From positions 1-64,000 of the forward strand of contig CAMYJD010000006.1 of NCBI GenBank assembly GCA_947258655.1: a stretch of 64,000 nucleotides of DNA, read 5' to 3'. The position numbers were made by a program, and so were the translations under genes. Below the pieces are notes generated by a model. That model was not told the DNA's origin and searched no databases. It saw only the letters and a program-made list of their open reading frames with translations. Shown one piece after another: positions 36,435-46,251 of the stretch. Every line of letters begins with the position of its first letter. The first letter of the stretch is position 1. The DNA comes from an uncultured Gammaproteobacteria bacterium. GTDB lineage: Bacteria; Pseudomonadota; Gammaproteobacteria; JAADHQ01.

Positions 36435-38597
36435 ATGCCGGATGATGCTTACAATAGCCGAATCATTGAAAATGCCTTTATCGACAGTGATCTCGGTATC
36501 ATCCTTATCAATGAAAACAAGCAAATAACCTTCGTCAATAAATGGATGGAATCGACATCACTCTGCAGTGGTGATGACCTGCTTGGCAAAACATTGGCAG
36601 AAGCATTTGATGGTCAATTAAGCCCCCGACTTATCCGTGCCGTTGATAGTGCCATCGATAATGGCAGAAATTCAGTTCTTTCGCAAAAACTCAACAAATC
36701 ACCATTCCCATTGTACAAGGGTGATGGTGAGCGTCAGTTGGGGCAGAAGCTACAGCAATTAATCTATGTTAAAACCATTAGTGATGCATATGATAACAAT
36801 TATTGCATGGTTGAAATCTTTGATGTAACCGAGGCTGTGCGCAGGGAAAAATCGCTGATAGAGCTTGGAGAGAAATCCAGGTTGGCAGCAGAGCAATTGA
36901 GTATTGAAGAGGCAAAAATGCGTGCCATTCTCAATAGTGCAAAAGACTGCATCATTACTCTGGACGAAAACGGGATCATTCAGACGCTGAATGAATATAC
37001 TGAAACGGTATTCCAGTGCAAGAAAGAACAGTTGTATGATAAAAGCATGGCGACCATTCTGTCACCGGATATGCCTGCAGGCTTGTCGCGTTTTACCGAT
37101 ATGTCCGGGTTGCTTGAATACACGTCAAAACTTAGCGAAGCAGTCGAGTTAAAGGCTGTACGCTGTGTCGATGAAGTCATAGACATCGACCTTACAGTCA
37201 GCAGAATACGTACTGAAGAAGAAAACAGCTACGTCGCGATCATTCGCGACATTACGGAACGCAAGAAGGCCGAAGCTCGACTGCATTACCTGGCTAAATA
37301 TGATCCGCTAACAGGTCTCGCAAATCGGGCACTTTTCCATGAGAGACTGGAGCATGCAATCCAGGTGGCCAAGCGGGAAAATCAAATATTTCCGGTTTTG
37401 TTTCTGGATATTGACAGGTTCAAAAACCTGAACGATACATTGGGACATGATACCGGTGATGCTATTCTGAAAGTGGTGTCCAGGCGCATAAAGGGAAGTC
37501 TGCGTGAAGTCGACACCGTTTGTAGAATGGGTGGTGATGAATTTGTAATAATTATCGAAACGATACATTCAGTGAATGAAGTCAGCAGGATAGCCGAGAA
37601 GATAATTGAAAATATATCCAAACCGATCAGGATTGAGCACAACGAGTTGTTTGTTACCGTGAGCATCGGCATTGCGATCTATCCGGATGACGGAGATGAC
37701 TATACAGCCATCTTCAAGAATGCGGATCTGGCGATGTATGAAGCAAAAGATGAGGGTCGCAATAATTTCCAGTTTTTCTCGCAGGCGATGAATGAGCGCA
37801 TTCAACGTCGCATGTCGATGGAGTCTGACCTGCGTAAGGCTATAGCCGAAAACCAGTTTGTTCTCTATTATCAGCCCCAGGTTGATATCAATAAGAGGTG
37901 TATCAATAGTTGTGAGGCACTGATTCGCTGGATACACCCGGACAAGGGAAATATCCCTCCATTTGAATTTATTCCGCTTGCTGAGGAATCGGGCCTGATA
38001 TGGGATATAGGTAAATATGTTGTCGAGCAGGCCTGCAGGTTTGTCAGCGAAATAACAGGCAGAGGCTGGCATGACTTTGTCATGGCGATCAATATCTCAC
38101 CAAGGCAGTTCCAGCATCCGGATTTTATGTCATTCATAACAGCTGCTTGTGAAAAATATAATATTAGCACTGCCAATATAGAGCTTGAGATTACCGAAGG
38201 CCTGTTGATGGATAATACCGAGCATAGTGTGACGATGCTGAGGCGCCTGTCTGATGCCGGATTTAAGATCTCAATCGATGATTTTGGTACCGGTTATTCA
38301 TCGCTGGCCTATTTGCGTAAATTTCCACTGGACACTCTCAAGATCGATCGTTCATTTGTTATTGATTTACCGGAGAACCCGGATGCGATTGCGGTATCAC
38401 GTGCAATTATAGGGCTTGCGCATAGTCTGCGCTTGCATGTCGTTGCAGAAGGTGTGGAAACGCAGGAGCAAATGGACTTTTTAAGTGTCGAGGGTTGTGA
38501 GTATATACAGGGTTATCTGGTCAGCAAACCAATACCGTCTTCTGATTTCATGGCCTGGCTGGAAGCCTATGCTTGTGATGCAATCGGATCTGAATGA
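36435..38597 (+). CDS. PAS-GGDEF-EAL protein (c-di-GMP metabolism)
   Basis: A 720-aa protein with two PAS-type sensory domains (about 15-130 and 160-280, the second ending DITERKKAEARL), then GGDEF at 366-370 in RMGGDEF and EAL at 494-496 in CEALIRW. Both catalytic motifs are intact, as are the EAL loop DDFGTGYSSL and metal ligands, so cyclase and phosphodiesterase are both possible; which dominates cannot be told. No transmembrane segment. It follows the CheC gene by 11 bases, so the CheY/CheC module probably controls it. Confidence 0.9.
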   Translation: MPDDAYNSRIIENAFIDSDLGIILINENKQITFVNKWMESTSLCSGDDLLGKTLAEAFDGQLSPRLIRAVDSAIDNGRNSVLSQKLNKSPFPLYKGDGERQLGQKLQQLIYVKTISDAYDNNYCMVEIFDVTEAVRREKSLIELGEKSRLAAEQLSIEEAKMRAILNSAKDCIITLDENGIIQTLNEYTETVFQCKKEQLYDKSMATILSPDMPAGLSRFTDMSGLLEYTSKLSEAVELKAVRCVDEVIDIDLTVSRIRTEEENSYVAIIRDITERKKAEARLHYLAKYDPLTGLANRALFHERLEHAIQVAKRENQIFPVLFLDIDRFKNLNDTLGHDTGDAILKVVSRRIKGSLREVDTVCRMGGDEFVIIIETIHSVNEVSRIAEKIIENISKPIRIEHNELFVTVSIGIAIYPDDGDDYTAIFKNADLAMYEAKDEGRNNFQFFSQAMNERIQRRMSMESDLRKAIAENQFVLYYQPQVDINKRCINSCEALIRWIHPDKGNIPPFEFIPLAEESGLIWDIGKYVVEQACRFVSEITGRGWHDFVMAINISPRQFQHPDFMSFITAACEKYNISTANIELEITEGLLMDNTEHSVTMLRRLSDAGFKISIDDFGTGYSSLAYLRKFPLDTLKIDRSFVIDLPENPDAIAVSRAIIGLAHSLRLHVVAEGVETQEQMDFLSVEGCEYIQGYLVSKPIPSSDFMAWLEAYACDAIGSE

Positions 38598-38781
38598 ATG
38601 TTATCAGGCGTGCTACACGCATAAACCCATATGTATAGCTGATTAAACAATTTCGGTATGAAGTAGGGGTGCTTGAATAAAATACATATCTGTTTTTCCT
38701 GGTGCCTTCGTGGTAAGTAATAACAAGCATAAAACATATTCAATGTGTACGATTATGTTCAAACCAATACACATAATAAAA

Positions 38782-38801
38782 AGGCCCGCATTTGCGGGCC
38801 T
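38782..38801 (-). terminator. Intrinsic terminator for the Crp-type gene
   Basis: AGGCCCGCA and TGCGGGCCT form a 9-bp stem with a 2-base loop, followed on the minus strand by a T tract. A second small stem, GCGGGC/GCCCGC (38822-38836), lies between it and the crp-like stop. Confidence 0.8.
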
Positions 38802-38882
38802 CTTTGCCAAAAGGGACTGAGGCGGGCTTTGCCCGCATTTCCATCCCTTTGCTCTTTTAACTTGTATCTTTTCCCTGCCGTT

Positions 38883-39536
38883 TCACCATCCCGGCGGCAA
38901 CTTCTCATTAATAATGATGCGTTTGCTTTCGGAAGTAATATAACCACCTTTCTGCAGATCCTTCATGATCCGACTGACCATTTCGCGTGACGAGCCGATC
39001 ATCCTGGCAATGTCCTGATGGGTCAGTTTCTGGTTAATGACCTGCTTGCCATCGATATCGTCGGCCATGTCCAGCAAGGTCCGGGCGACGCGTCCATAGA
39101 CGTCCATCAAGGCCAGGTTGCGGACACTGTCGGTCAGGCGCCGGATCGTGCGGGTCAGTTCCGATACCAGTTTGCGCGCCATTTCCGGGTGTGCATCCAT
39201 GGCCATATCGAAGTCTTCCTTGGAAATGATCGAAAACTTGCAGGGTTCCATGGTCATGATCGACGCTGAGCGTGGGGCACTGTCGAGGATCGATAATTCA
39301 CCGAAATAATCGCCCGGTCTCATGATCTTCAGAATGACTTCCTTGCCGTCTTCGTTGCTGAGATAGACCTTGACCTTGCCGCTCTGGATGATATACATCG
39401 AGTTGGTGTCATCGCCTTCATTGATGATAATGGCGTTCTTGGGATAGCTTTTGCTTGCGGCATGCGATGCAATGGTCTGTAATTCCCCTTCTTCGAGGTC
39501 GGCAAACAGTGGTATTGTTTTCAGAATCTGTTCCAT
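38883..39536 (-). CDS. Crp/Fnr-family transcriptional regulator
   Basis: A 217-aa regulator. The N-terminal cyclic-nucleotide-binding domain (about 1-115) contains PGDYFGELSILDSAPRSASI, with the Glu, Arg and Ser that contact cyclic nucleotide in Crp. A helix follows, then the helix-turn-helix LTHQDIARMIGSSREMVSRIMK. There are no Fnr-type cysteines, so cAMP or cGMP is a more likely ligand than oxygen. It lies divergent from the CHASE2 nucleotide cyclase gene, a natural source of its ligand. Confidence 0.85.
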   Translation of the reverse strand: MEQILKTIPLFADLEEGELQTIASHAASKSYPKNAIIINEGDDTNSMYIIQSGKVKVYLSNEDGKEVILKIMRPGDYFGELSILDSAPRSASIMTMEPCKFSIISKEDFDMAMDAHPEMARKLVSELTRTIRRLTDSVRNLALMDVYGRVARTLLDMADDIDGKQVINQKLTHQDIARMIGSSREMVSRIMKDLQKGGYITSESKRIIINEKLPPGW

Positions 39537-39742
39537 AGGGTATTTTTCTTTTATTGCATGGTGTATTGGCGCTAGAATTCAGATAAGCGTTGCCTGTAAT
39601 TTAATTCCTTCATCAGGGTTTGGGCACAGTAACGGGAATGATCGTGGATATCGAGTATCGCTACTGATCATCGGGCTCCTGGTGTGTGGTCTCCCCTGAT
39701 GGGGATGTTTATTTATATATAATATAGTATACGGAACACCAT

Positions 39743-41968
39743 TTGCGATATTCAAGGCTTAAAAAGACAATATTGCTGTTTATGGTCACGATAATCGTGG
39801 CCAGCGGCCTGTCCCTGTTGCCTGTTGTGCATGATAGCGAGGAGGATCTGGGCCTGTCGTGGCTGTTCCATGCCCGTGGTCTCAGATCGGCCCCTGATTC
39901 TGTTATTGTTATCAGTATCGATAAATCTTCATCCCGGCACTTCAATTTGCCCAATCTGGCGAGAAAATGGCCGCGTGACCTGCATGCCCGTCTGATCGAC
40001 AGGCTGAACAAGGCCGGGGCCAGGGTTGTTGCCTTCGATGTGCACTTCAAGGACGCCAAGGACCGGCAGCAGGACCTCAAACTGGCCGAGGCGATCGGCG
40101 CATCCGCCAATGTGGTGTTGTTCAGTTTTTTGCAGAAGCAGGTCGTCGAGGCGCGTGATATCCAGGGGCGGGAGTCACGCCTTGTTGTCGATGAGCTGGT
40201 GCCTCCGATAAGCGTTATCGCCGATGCGGCGGTCGCCCTTGCACCCAATCCCCTCCCCAAGGTGCCGGTCAAGGTCAGTCAGTTCTGGAAATTTGTTCCC
40301 GAAGCCGGTGATGCGCCTACATTGCCGGTGCTCGCGTACCAGCTTTACCTGCTGGAGTATTTGCCATCATTCATCGATATGCTGTCGACATTAACAGATA
40401 TGCAGCTGATGCAATATGAGCCGGAGCGAATAGGTAGCAACAACCGGCTTCCGGTATTGATGACAGCATTGCATGAATTGTTCGTGCAGCAACCGGATTT
40501 GAGACAAAGGATGCGAGAACGTATCGCCGTAGTCGACGTCACAGCAGATGTCAGGCGTAACCTGAACAATCTACTCGCATTGTACGCCGGGCCGCCATCG
40601 CAATATATCAGCTACTATGGGCCGGCACGCAGTGTCAGGACAATTCCATTTTATCAGGTGCTGGAGTCCGACCAATACCTGGAAGGCCTGCGCGATAAAC
40701 TCGTATTCATCGGTTTCTCCGAGCACCGGCAATGGGAACAGCAGGACGGTTTCTATAGTGTGTTTTCAAATGAAGAGGGCCTGGATATCAGTGGTGTCGA
40801 GATTACTGCCGCTGCGGCAGCGAATTTGCTCGAAGGTGTATCGGTACGACCGATGACGCTGGGCATGCACTTTCTGGTCATACTGCTGGTCTCGATTATG
40901 CTGGCAATAATATATCTGCGTAGTCGCGGTGTGTGGCTACCGCTTGCGCTGTTTGGCGTGGCCGGCCTGTATTTCCTGCTCGCATGGCAGTTGTTCGCAT
41001 ATAACGGCCTGTGGCTACCCCTGGTCGTGCCCTTACTGATCCAGTTGCCTGTGGTGCTGTTATTGGGAATGACCTGGAACTATCAGGAACTGAACCGTGA
41101 GCGCAAAAACATACAACGCGCCTTTGGTTATTATCTGCCGGAAACAGAAGTTAATCGCCTTGCACGTGATATCACCTCCCATGATCTCGGTGGACAATTG
41201 ATGCATGGAACATGCCTGTCTACCGATGCCCAGCAATACACGACCCTGTCCGAGAAAATGACACCACAACAACTGACGACATTCATGAATGAATATTATG
41301 AATCCATCTTCACGCCGGTGCGTCAACATGCGGGCATAATTTCCGATGTCGTTGGTGACAGCGTCATGGCGTTATGGGCCAGTCCGGCTGAAAACCTGCA
41401 ACAACGTGAACAGGCCGTAAAGGCCGCAATCGCGATAGTCGACAGTGTTGCTGTTTTCAATCAACAGCATCCGGGCAATGAGCTGCCGACGCGTATCGGC
41501 CTGCATTATGGCGTTATGGTGATCGGTAATGTCGGTGCGGTTGATCATTATGAATACCGTGCCGTGGGTGATATCGTCAATACCACATCCCGCATCGAGG
41601 GCATGAGTAAATACCTCGGGGTGCGATTGCTGGCGAGTGCCGATGTGCTTGAAGGTTTGGAGGATTTTGATAGCCGCTTTGTCGGACGTTTTATACTCAA
41701 GGGTAAAACTGTCGGTCTGCCATTGTTTGAGATTGGTGCTCAACACATAGCCACGCGTGCTGAGCGGACGCAATTGTGGCAACAGTTCGCCGCTGCGCTC
41801 GCATTGTTTCAGCAAGGCCTATGGACAGAAGCCGGTGCGGCCTTTGAGCAGATACTGCAAACCTATCCACACGACGGACCCTCCAGTTTCTATCGCCATT
41901 ACTGTGAGCAAAATCGCTTTCAGCCGCCAGAAAATTGGCAGGGTGTTATTCATATGCAAGATAAATGA
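39743..41968 (+). CDS. CHASE2-domain adenylate/guanylate cyclase
   Basis: A 741-aa inner-membrane class III nucleotide cyclase. One N-terminal helix (about 9-27), an extracytoplasmic CHASE2 domain (about 30-340), a cluster of three helices (about 370-440) and a C-terminal cyclase (about 480-660) with metal aspartates in STDAQQYTTLSE and ISDVVGDSVMALW. The beginning is a TTG codon; the next ATG (39782) would cut the first helix. It senses an envelope signal and makes cAMP or cGMP. It is 231 bases before the FecR-TPR-barrel gene and divergent from the Crp-type regulator. Confidence 0.85.
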   Translation: MRYSRLKKTILLFMVTIIVASGLSLLPVVHDSEEDLGLSWLFHARGLRSAPDSVIVISIDKSSSRHFNLPNLARKWPRDLHARLIDRLNKAGARVVAFDVHFKDAKDRQQDLKLAEAIGASANVVLFSFLQKQVVEARDIQGRESRLVVDELVPPISVIADAAVALAPNPLPKVPVKVSQFWKFVPEAGDAPTLPVLAYQLYLLEYLPSFIDMLSTLTDMQLMQYEPERIGSNNRLPVLMTALHELFVQQPDLRQRMRERIAVVDVTADVRRNLNNLLALYAGPPSQYISYYGPARSVRTIPFYQVLESDQYLEGLRDKLVFIGFSEHRQWEQQDGFYSVFSNEEGLDISGVEITAAAAANLLEGVSVRPMTLGMHFLVILLVSIMLAIIYLRSRGVWLPLALFGVAGLYFLLAWQLFAYNGLWLPLVVPLLIQLPVVLLLGMTWNYQELNRERKNIQRAFGYYLPETEVNRLARDITSHDLGGQLMHGTCLSTDAQQYTTLSEKMTPQQLTTFMNEYYESIFTPVRQHAGIISDVVGDSVMALWASPAENLQQREQAVKAAIAIVDSVAVFNQQHPGNELPTRIGLHYGVMVIGNVGAVDHYEYRAVGDIVNTTSRIEGMSKYLGVRLLASADVLEGLEDFDSRFVGRFILKGKTVGLPLFEIGAQHIATRAERTQLWQQFAAALALFQQGLWTEAGAAFEQILQTYPHDGPSSFYRHYCEQNRFQPPENWQGVIHMQDK

Positions 41969-42199
41969 TCTTCTCGATACGTTAAAAGCAGCTTTATAAA
42001 GCATGCCATAGCATATTGCCGCACCGGCGGATGTGAACTAATCACCTTTTGCCTGTTAAAAAAAGCGATTGAATGCATATTTTTATGGCAGTACAATCGT
42101 TGTCAATAATAAAATCTTGTCGCAATTAATAATAAAGAGTGTTGCGGCATTAACCAGATTGGCGGTATTGCCAGGAATCTGGGGCTGGGGTGAGAAAAT

Positions 42200-45100
42200 A
42201 TGCACGTAGTGAAGCGCACTATGACAGTTTGTCTGGAGAGGGGATTTTCTGAGGCTTGCAGGCTTTTGGTGTCCCTGTTCGTGCTCCTGTTTTCATCATC
42301 CAGTTACGCTACCTGTACTGACTGGATTGCCCGGGTGGTGTCCATCCAGGGCAATGTCGATGTACGTGTTGTAAACACGGCGCAATGGAAGCCGGTTGAA
42401 TTGCAGCAGGTATATTGTAGCGGCGACACGCTACGTGTACAGGCCAACAGCCGCGCCGCACTGGAACTGCATAACGATACGATCCTGCGCCTGAACCAGA
42501 ACTCGACACTGGTATTGTCCGGCCCCAAAAAGGAGGCCTCCTGGCTCGATCTGCTCAAAGGCTCATTGCATTCGATCAGTCGTGTCCCGCGCTCCCTGAA
42601 AATCGAGACACCGTTCGTCAATGCGGCCGTCGAAGGCACAGAGTTTCTGGTCCAGGTCGATAGCGACAACACCCTGGTCGGTGTGATCGAAGGCAAGGTT
42701 GCAGTTGCCAATGAATTCGGACGTATCCTGCTGGCGAAAGACCAGTCGGCCATTACCTATAAGGGTAAGGCGCCGGTGCTGCGCCTGGATATTCGTCCCG
42801 CCGACAGTGTGCAATGGTCACTGTATTACCCATCCCTGAATGTCGTCGCGCTTAAGCCGGCCGAAGACCTGCTGCGGGTTGGTCAGGTCGATGCCGCCAG
42901 GTCATTATTGCAACAGCAAAGCGGTGCCGAGGCACTGGCACTGCGCAGTATTATCGCGATTGCCGGAAACAACAAGGATGCGGCGCTGCAGCTCGCCGAA
43001 CAGGCCATCCAGGCAGATACATCCTCGGCTGTCACGCATCTGGCGCATTCCTATGCGCTGCAGGCGCGCTTCGATCTGCCTGCGGCAATGAAAGCAGCAG
43101 AACAGGCCATCAAGCAGGATACAAAGGATGCCATCGCCTGGGCCAGGCTGGCCGAATTGCATCTGTCACTTGAAGAGCTGGATAAAGGCCTGGCCGCGGC
43201 AGGACGTGCAGTTGAACTTGATCCTCAACTGGCACGTACCCAAACCATGCTCGGATTTGCCTACCTGTTGCAATACAGTACAGCCGAGGCCAAAGCCGCC
43301 TTCAAGCGCTCCATTGAACTGGACTCTGCCGATCCGCTTGCACGTCTCGGTAATGGTCTGGCAACTATCCGCGAAGGGAATCTGGTCCAGGGTCGGCGCG
43401 AGATAGAAATTGCTGCGAGCCTGGACGCCAATAATTCACAGATACGCAGTTACCTGGGTAAGGCCTATCTGGAGGAAAAGCGTAACCGACTTGCCGCAGA
43501 ACAGTTCGCCCTGGCCAAGGAGATGGACCCGAAGGATCCAACGCCATGGTTATATAGTGCACTTCTGAAGCACACGCAGAACAGGCCTGTAGACGCCCTG
43601 CGTGAACTGGAACATTCAATCAGACTGAATAACAACCGCGCGGTCTATCGTTCCAGTTTGTTGCTGGATAGTGATCAGGCTACACGTGGTGCAGGTCTTG
43701 GGCGTATCTATCAGGATCTGGGCTTTGAGCAGCTTGCCTTGAATGAGGCGACGAAGTCGCTGGCCGCCGATCAGGCCAATGCCTCGGCGCATCGTTTACT
43801 GGCCGATGCCTATCTGTCCAGAACACAGCATGAAATCGCGCGTGTCAGTGAACTGTTGCAGGCGCAAATGTTGCAGCCGATCAACACGACTCCACTGCAA
43901 CCACAAATGAGTGAAAGTACGCTGACGTTGCTGAATAATCTTGGTACCGATAGCACCGGATTTAACGAATACAGCTCGTTGTTCATGCGTAACCAGGCCA
44001 GGGTTGGAACAAATGTTTTATCTGCCGGTAATAACACATTCGGCGGTGAATTCATTGTATCGGGTGTGATGGACAAGTTTTCGATCAGTGCCGCCAAGTA
44101 CAGTTATGAAACCGATGGCTTTCACGCGAATAACGAAGATGACCAGCTGCTGGAAAATGTTTTCCTGCAGTATGCCGCAACACCCAGCACTAGTTTGTTG
44201 TTCGAGATCAGTAATAATGACCGTGAGTATGGTGATCTGCTGAGATTTGATCCAGCTAATTTTTCCCGGACCTTGAATAATATTCGTGATGTCAGCCGGA
44301 GAAGAGTGGGTCTGACCCACAGATTTTCTCCGCGATCCATGCTGTTGTTGACTGCAATGAAGGAGGACCGGTTTCAGCAAAGATTGCAGGGCGCTGGATT
44401 TTTAACCATCAGAGATGATACGGATTTTGATTCAGTGGCCAAGGAGATGAGGTATATTGTTGATGAGGACCTATGGGATTTAACATTTGGCTATTCATAT
44501 AACAAATCAACTTCATCAGGCATACAGCGCAGACCTTTTAGTCCTCCAAGATCTGTGTCAAATCGCCTTAGCAACAGTACAGTTTATGCCTATTTGTACC
44601 CCGTATTGGATGATATGCGCGTAACTGTCGGAATGACGCGGGATCATTTTAAGTCAACGAGTGGTAATCGCGATAATAAGGCTAATTCGAAAAAATTTGG
44701 CCTGGAGCTGGATCTGAATTCTGATGCTGTTTTCCGCCTGGGCTATTTTGAGACATTTACGCGTCCGATTTTGAATAATCAAACACTCGAGCCTACATCT
44801 GTTTCAGGTTTTAACCAGTTTTACGATGATGCAAACGGTACTCGGGCAAAAAACCGCGCTGTTGCGCTGGATTATCGCTTAAGTGACAAGCTCAAGTCAG
44901 GTGTTGAAATTAGAGAACGCGATTTACGTGTTCCATTTGCGCTTAATGGGCCGATCCCAACCACGGGCATTGCTGACTGGAATAGTGCTTCATCAAGCAT
45001 GTATGCATATTGGTTGCCGCGAAATGATCTGGCGGTCAATATTGGTATTAACCAGGAAAAGCTTGACCGCGACCGGTCTTTAACGACAAATGTAAGGCTG

Positions 45101-45421
45101 CTTAATAGCACGATATACCGTCTTCCTATTGGTATTAACTGGTTCCATGATTCAGGCTGGATTGGGCGGGCCAAGTTGACTTATGTAAAACAGAAAGCTC
45201 AATTCATTGATATTTTTACTAATGGTGTCAGTTCGGGGCGCGATAATTTTGTCGTAGTCGATGCTGATATCGAATACCGCTTTCGTAATGGAATGGGTAG
45301 TTTTAGTTTGGGTGCCTTGAATCTGTTTGACGAGAGCTTTAATTATCAAGATGCCGATGAAAACCGGCAGTTATTTTCTCCAGGAAGAGTTGCATTTATG
45401 CGTTTGAACTTGTTGTTTTAA
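42200..45421 (+). CDS. FecR/TPR/outer-membrane-barrel protein
   Basis: A 1073-aa exported protein of three parts. A signal peptide (cleavage near SYA) precedes a FecR-type domain (about 45-160) with LRLNQNSTLVL and NAAVEGTEFLVQV. Then come about eight TPR units (about 225-540). The last 500 residues alternate as barrel strands and end RLNLLF with a terminal Phe, so the protein is anchored in the outer membrane. FecR/CHASE2 genes are often neighbours, suggesting the protein feeds the cyclase an envelope signal. DNA from about 44380 is visibly more AT-rich than the first half. Confidence 0.75.
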   Translation: MHVVKRTMTVCLERGFSEACRLLVSLFVLLFSSSSYATCTDWIARVVSIQGNVDVRVVNTAQWKPVELQQVYCSGDTLRVQANSRAALELHNDTILRLNQNSTLVLSGPKKEASWLDLLKGSLHSISRVPRSLKIETPFVNAAVEGTEFLVQVDSDNTLVGVIEGKVAVANEFGRILLAKDQSAITYKGKAPVLRLDIRPADSVQWSLYYPSLNVVALKPAEDLLRVGQVDAARSLLQQQSGAEALALRSIIAIAGNNKDAALQLAEQAIQADTSSAVTHLAHSYALQARFDLPAAMKAAEQAIKQDTKDAIAWARLAELHLSLEELDKGLAAAGRAVELDPQLARTQTMLGFAYLLQYSTAEAKAAFKRSIELDSADPLARLGNGLATIREGNLVQGRREIEIAASLDANNSQIRSYLGKAYLEEKRNRLAAEQFALAKEMDPKDPTPWLYSALLKHTQNRPVDALRELEHSIRLNNNRAVYRSSLLLDSDQATRGAGLGRIYQDLGFEQLALNEATKSLAADQANASAHRLLADAYLSRTQHEIARVSELLQAQMLQPINTTPLQPQMSESTLTLLNNLGTDSTGFNEYSSLFMRNQARVGTNVLSAGNNTFGGEFIVSGVMDKFSISAAKYSYETDGFHANNEDDQLLENVFLQYAATPSTSLLFEISNNDREYGDLLRFDPANFSRTLNNIRDVSRRRVGLTHRFSPRSMLLLTAMKEDRFQQRLQGAGFLTIRDDTDFDSVAKEMRYIVDEDLWDLTFGYSYNKSTSSGIQRRPFSPPRSVSNRLSNSTVYAYLYPVLDDMRVTVGMTRDHFKSTSGNRDNKANSKKFGLELDLNSDAVFRLGYFETFTRPILNNQTLEPTSVSGFNQFYDDANGTRAKNRAVALDYRLSDKLKSGVEIRERDLRVPFALNGPIPTTGIADWNSASSSMYAYWLPRNDLAVNIGINQEKLDRDRSLTTNVRLLNSTIYRLPIGINWFHDSGWIGRAKLTYVKQKAQFIDIFTNGVSSGRDNFVVVDADIEYRFRNGMGSFSLGALNLFDESFNYQDADENRQLFSPGRVAFMRLNLLF

Positions 45422-45457
45422 TATTAATCAAAATTAATTGGTATAAGGAGAGTGCTT

Positions 45458-45790
45458 ATGAAATTTATGAAAAAGTTTGGCTTAGTTGCATTTACGATAA
45501 TTGCTGCCCTCGGATTATCCGCATGTGGTCAATATAAAAAAATGAAAGACCCCAGATTACCGGGTGGGACATTGGCTGGCATAAGCTTCCAAGGAAAAGG
45601 GATAGTATTATTTAATCAGGAAGGCCAGCCAATAAAACCTACGCGGGAGACACGCGAAGGTGTAGTAAAAAGAAGTGCTACTATCAACATGAAAAAAATC
45701 AATCCATGTGTAATTGAATGGTGTCCGGACGGTGATGTGTGTCAAGTTTATGTTATTCCTGATATGGATCAATGTCCTGAATGGTGGTAA
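45458..45790 (+). CDS. Small lipoprotein after the FecR-barrel gene
   Basis: A 110-aa predicted lipoprotein (signal peptide, lipobox LSAC). The mature part is basic, then has four cysteines near the end (CVIEWC, VCQVYV, DQCPEWW), probably disulfide-bonded. The ATG at 45458 has AAGGAG 8 bases upstream and is preferred over an ATG two codons before. It follows the barrel gene by 36 bases and shares its AT-rich composition, so it is likely cotranscribed. Function unknown. Confidence 0.6.
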   Translation: MKFMKKFGLVAFTIIAALGLSACGQYKKMKDPRLPGGTLAGISFQGKGIVLFNQEGQPIKPTRETREGVVKRSATINMKKINPCVIEWCPDGDVCQVYVIPDMDQCPEWW

Positions 45791-45810
45791 GTAGCTTCAA
45801 ACAAGGATAA

Positions 45811-45837
45811 AAAAACCGGCCCAGGCCGGTTTTTTTA
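45811..45837. terminator. Bidirectional intrinsic terminator
   Basis: ACCGGCC and GGCCGGT form a 7-bp GC stem extended by A-T pairs around a 2-base loop, with T tracts on both sides. It ends the lipoprotein transcript and can also end the minus-strand gene at 45930. Confidence 0.85.
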
Positions 45838-45929
45838 CTAGTAGCATTAGATTCGTATTTCCCTAATCTTAATGCCTGATGCGACAGAAAAAATATCAGC
45901 TGGAACGGTGCCGATTTGCATTAATAATA

Positions 45930-46115
45930 TCAGGACAACGAAATCCTGAAATTACACGCCTTCGGCTTCTTGCCATCCAGGGTACGGGCCTCCTGCACCT
46001 TCTTTTCGGCTTTAACTGCGCTGCTTGCGGCTTTACTGCTCTCGGTTGCTGTGGACGTCAGGCTGAATAGCCCCAGGGCCGTTACGAGCAATACGTTTCG
46101 GAGTGCTGTGTACAT
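45930..46115 (-). CDS. Small exported protein
   Basis: A 61-aa protein with a signal peptide (basic start, hydrophobic core, cleavage near TSTATES) and a short Lys/Ala/Glu-rich mature part ending in KACNFRISLS. The ATG at 46115 has AGGAG 7 bases upstream; the longer frame upstream is not used. No family recognised. The single cysteine near the end is unusual for so short a protein. Confidence 0.45.
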   Translation of the reverse strand: MYTALRNVLLVTALGLFSLTSTATESSKAASSAVKAEKKVQEARTLDGKKPKACNFRISLS

Positions 46116-46198
46116 GTCTGATCTCCTGCAATGGCTGTCTGTACTCCGTATAACGGCAGCTTCCGCCAGCAATTTAGCTTTTTTTACAGGGTTATAAA

Positions 46199-46223
46199 AA
46201 AGCCGGTAAAAACAACCGGCTTT
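46199..46223 (-). terminator. Terminator-like hairpin after the DsrC-like gene
   Basis: AAAGCCGGT and ACCGGCTTT pair over 9 bp around seven bases, with A/T tracts on both sides. It lies 28 bases beyond the DsrC-like stop on the minus strand. Confidence 0.75.
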
Positions 46224-46251
46224 GTTATATCTTCAGACCGTTGGGTGCAGG

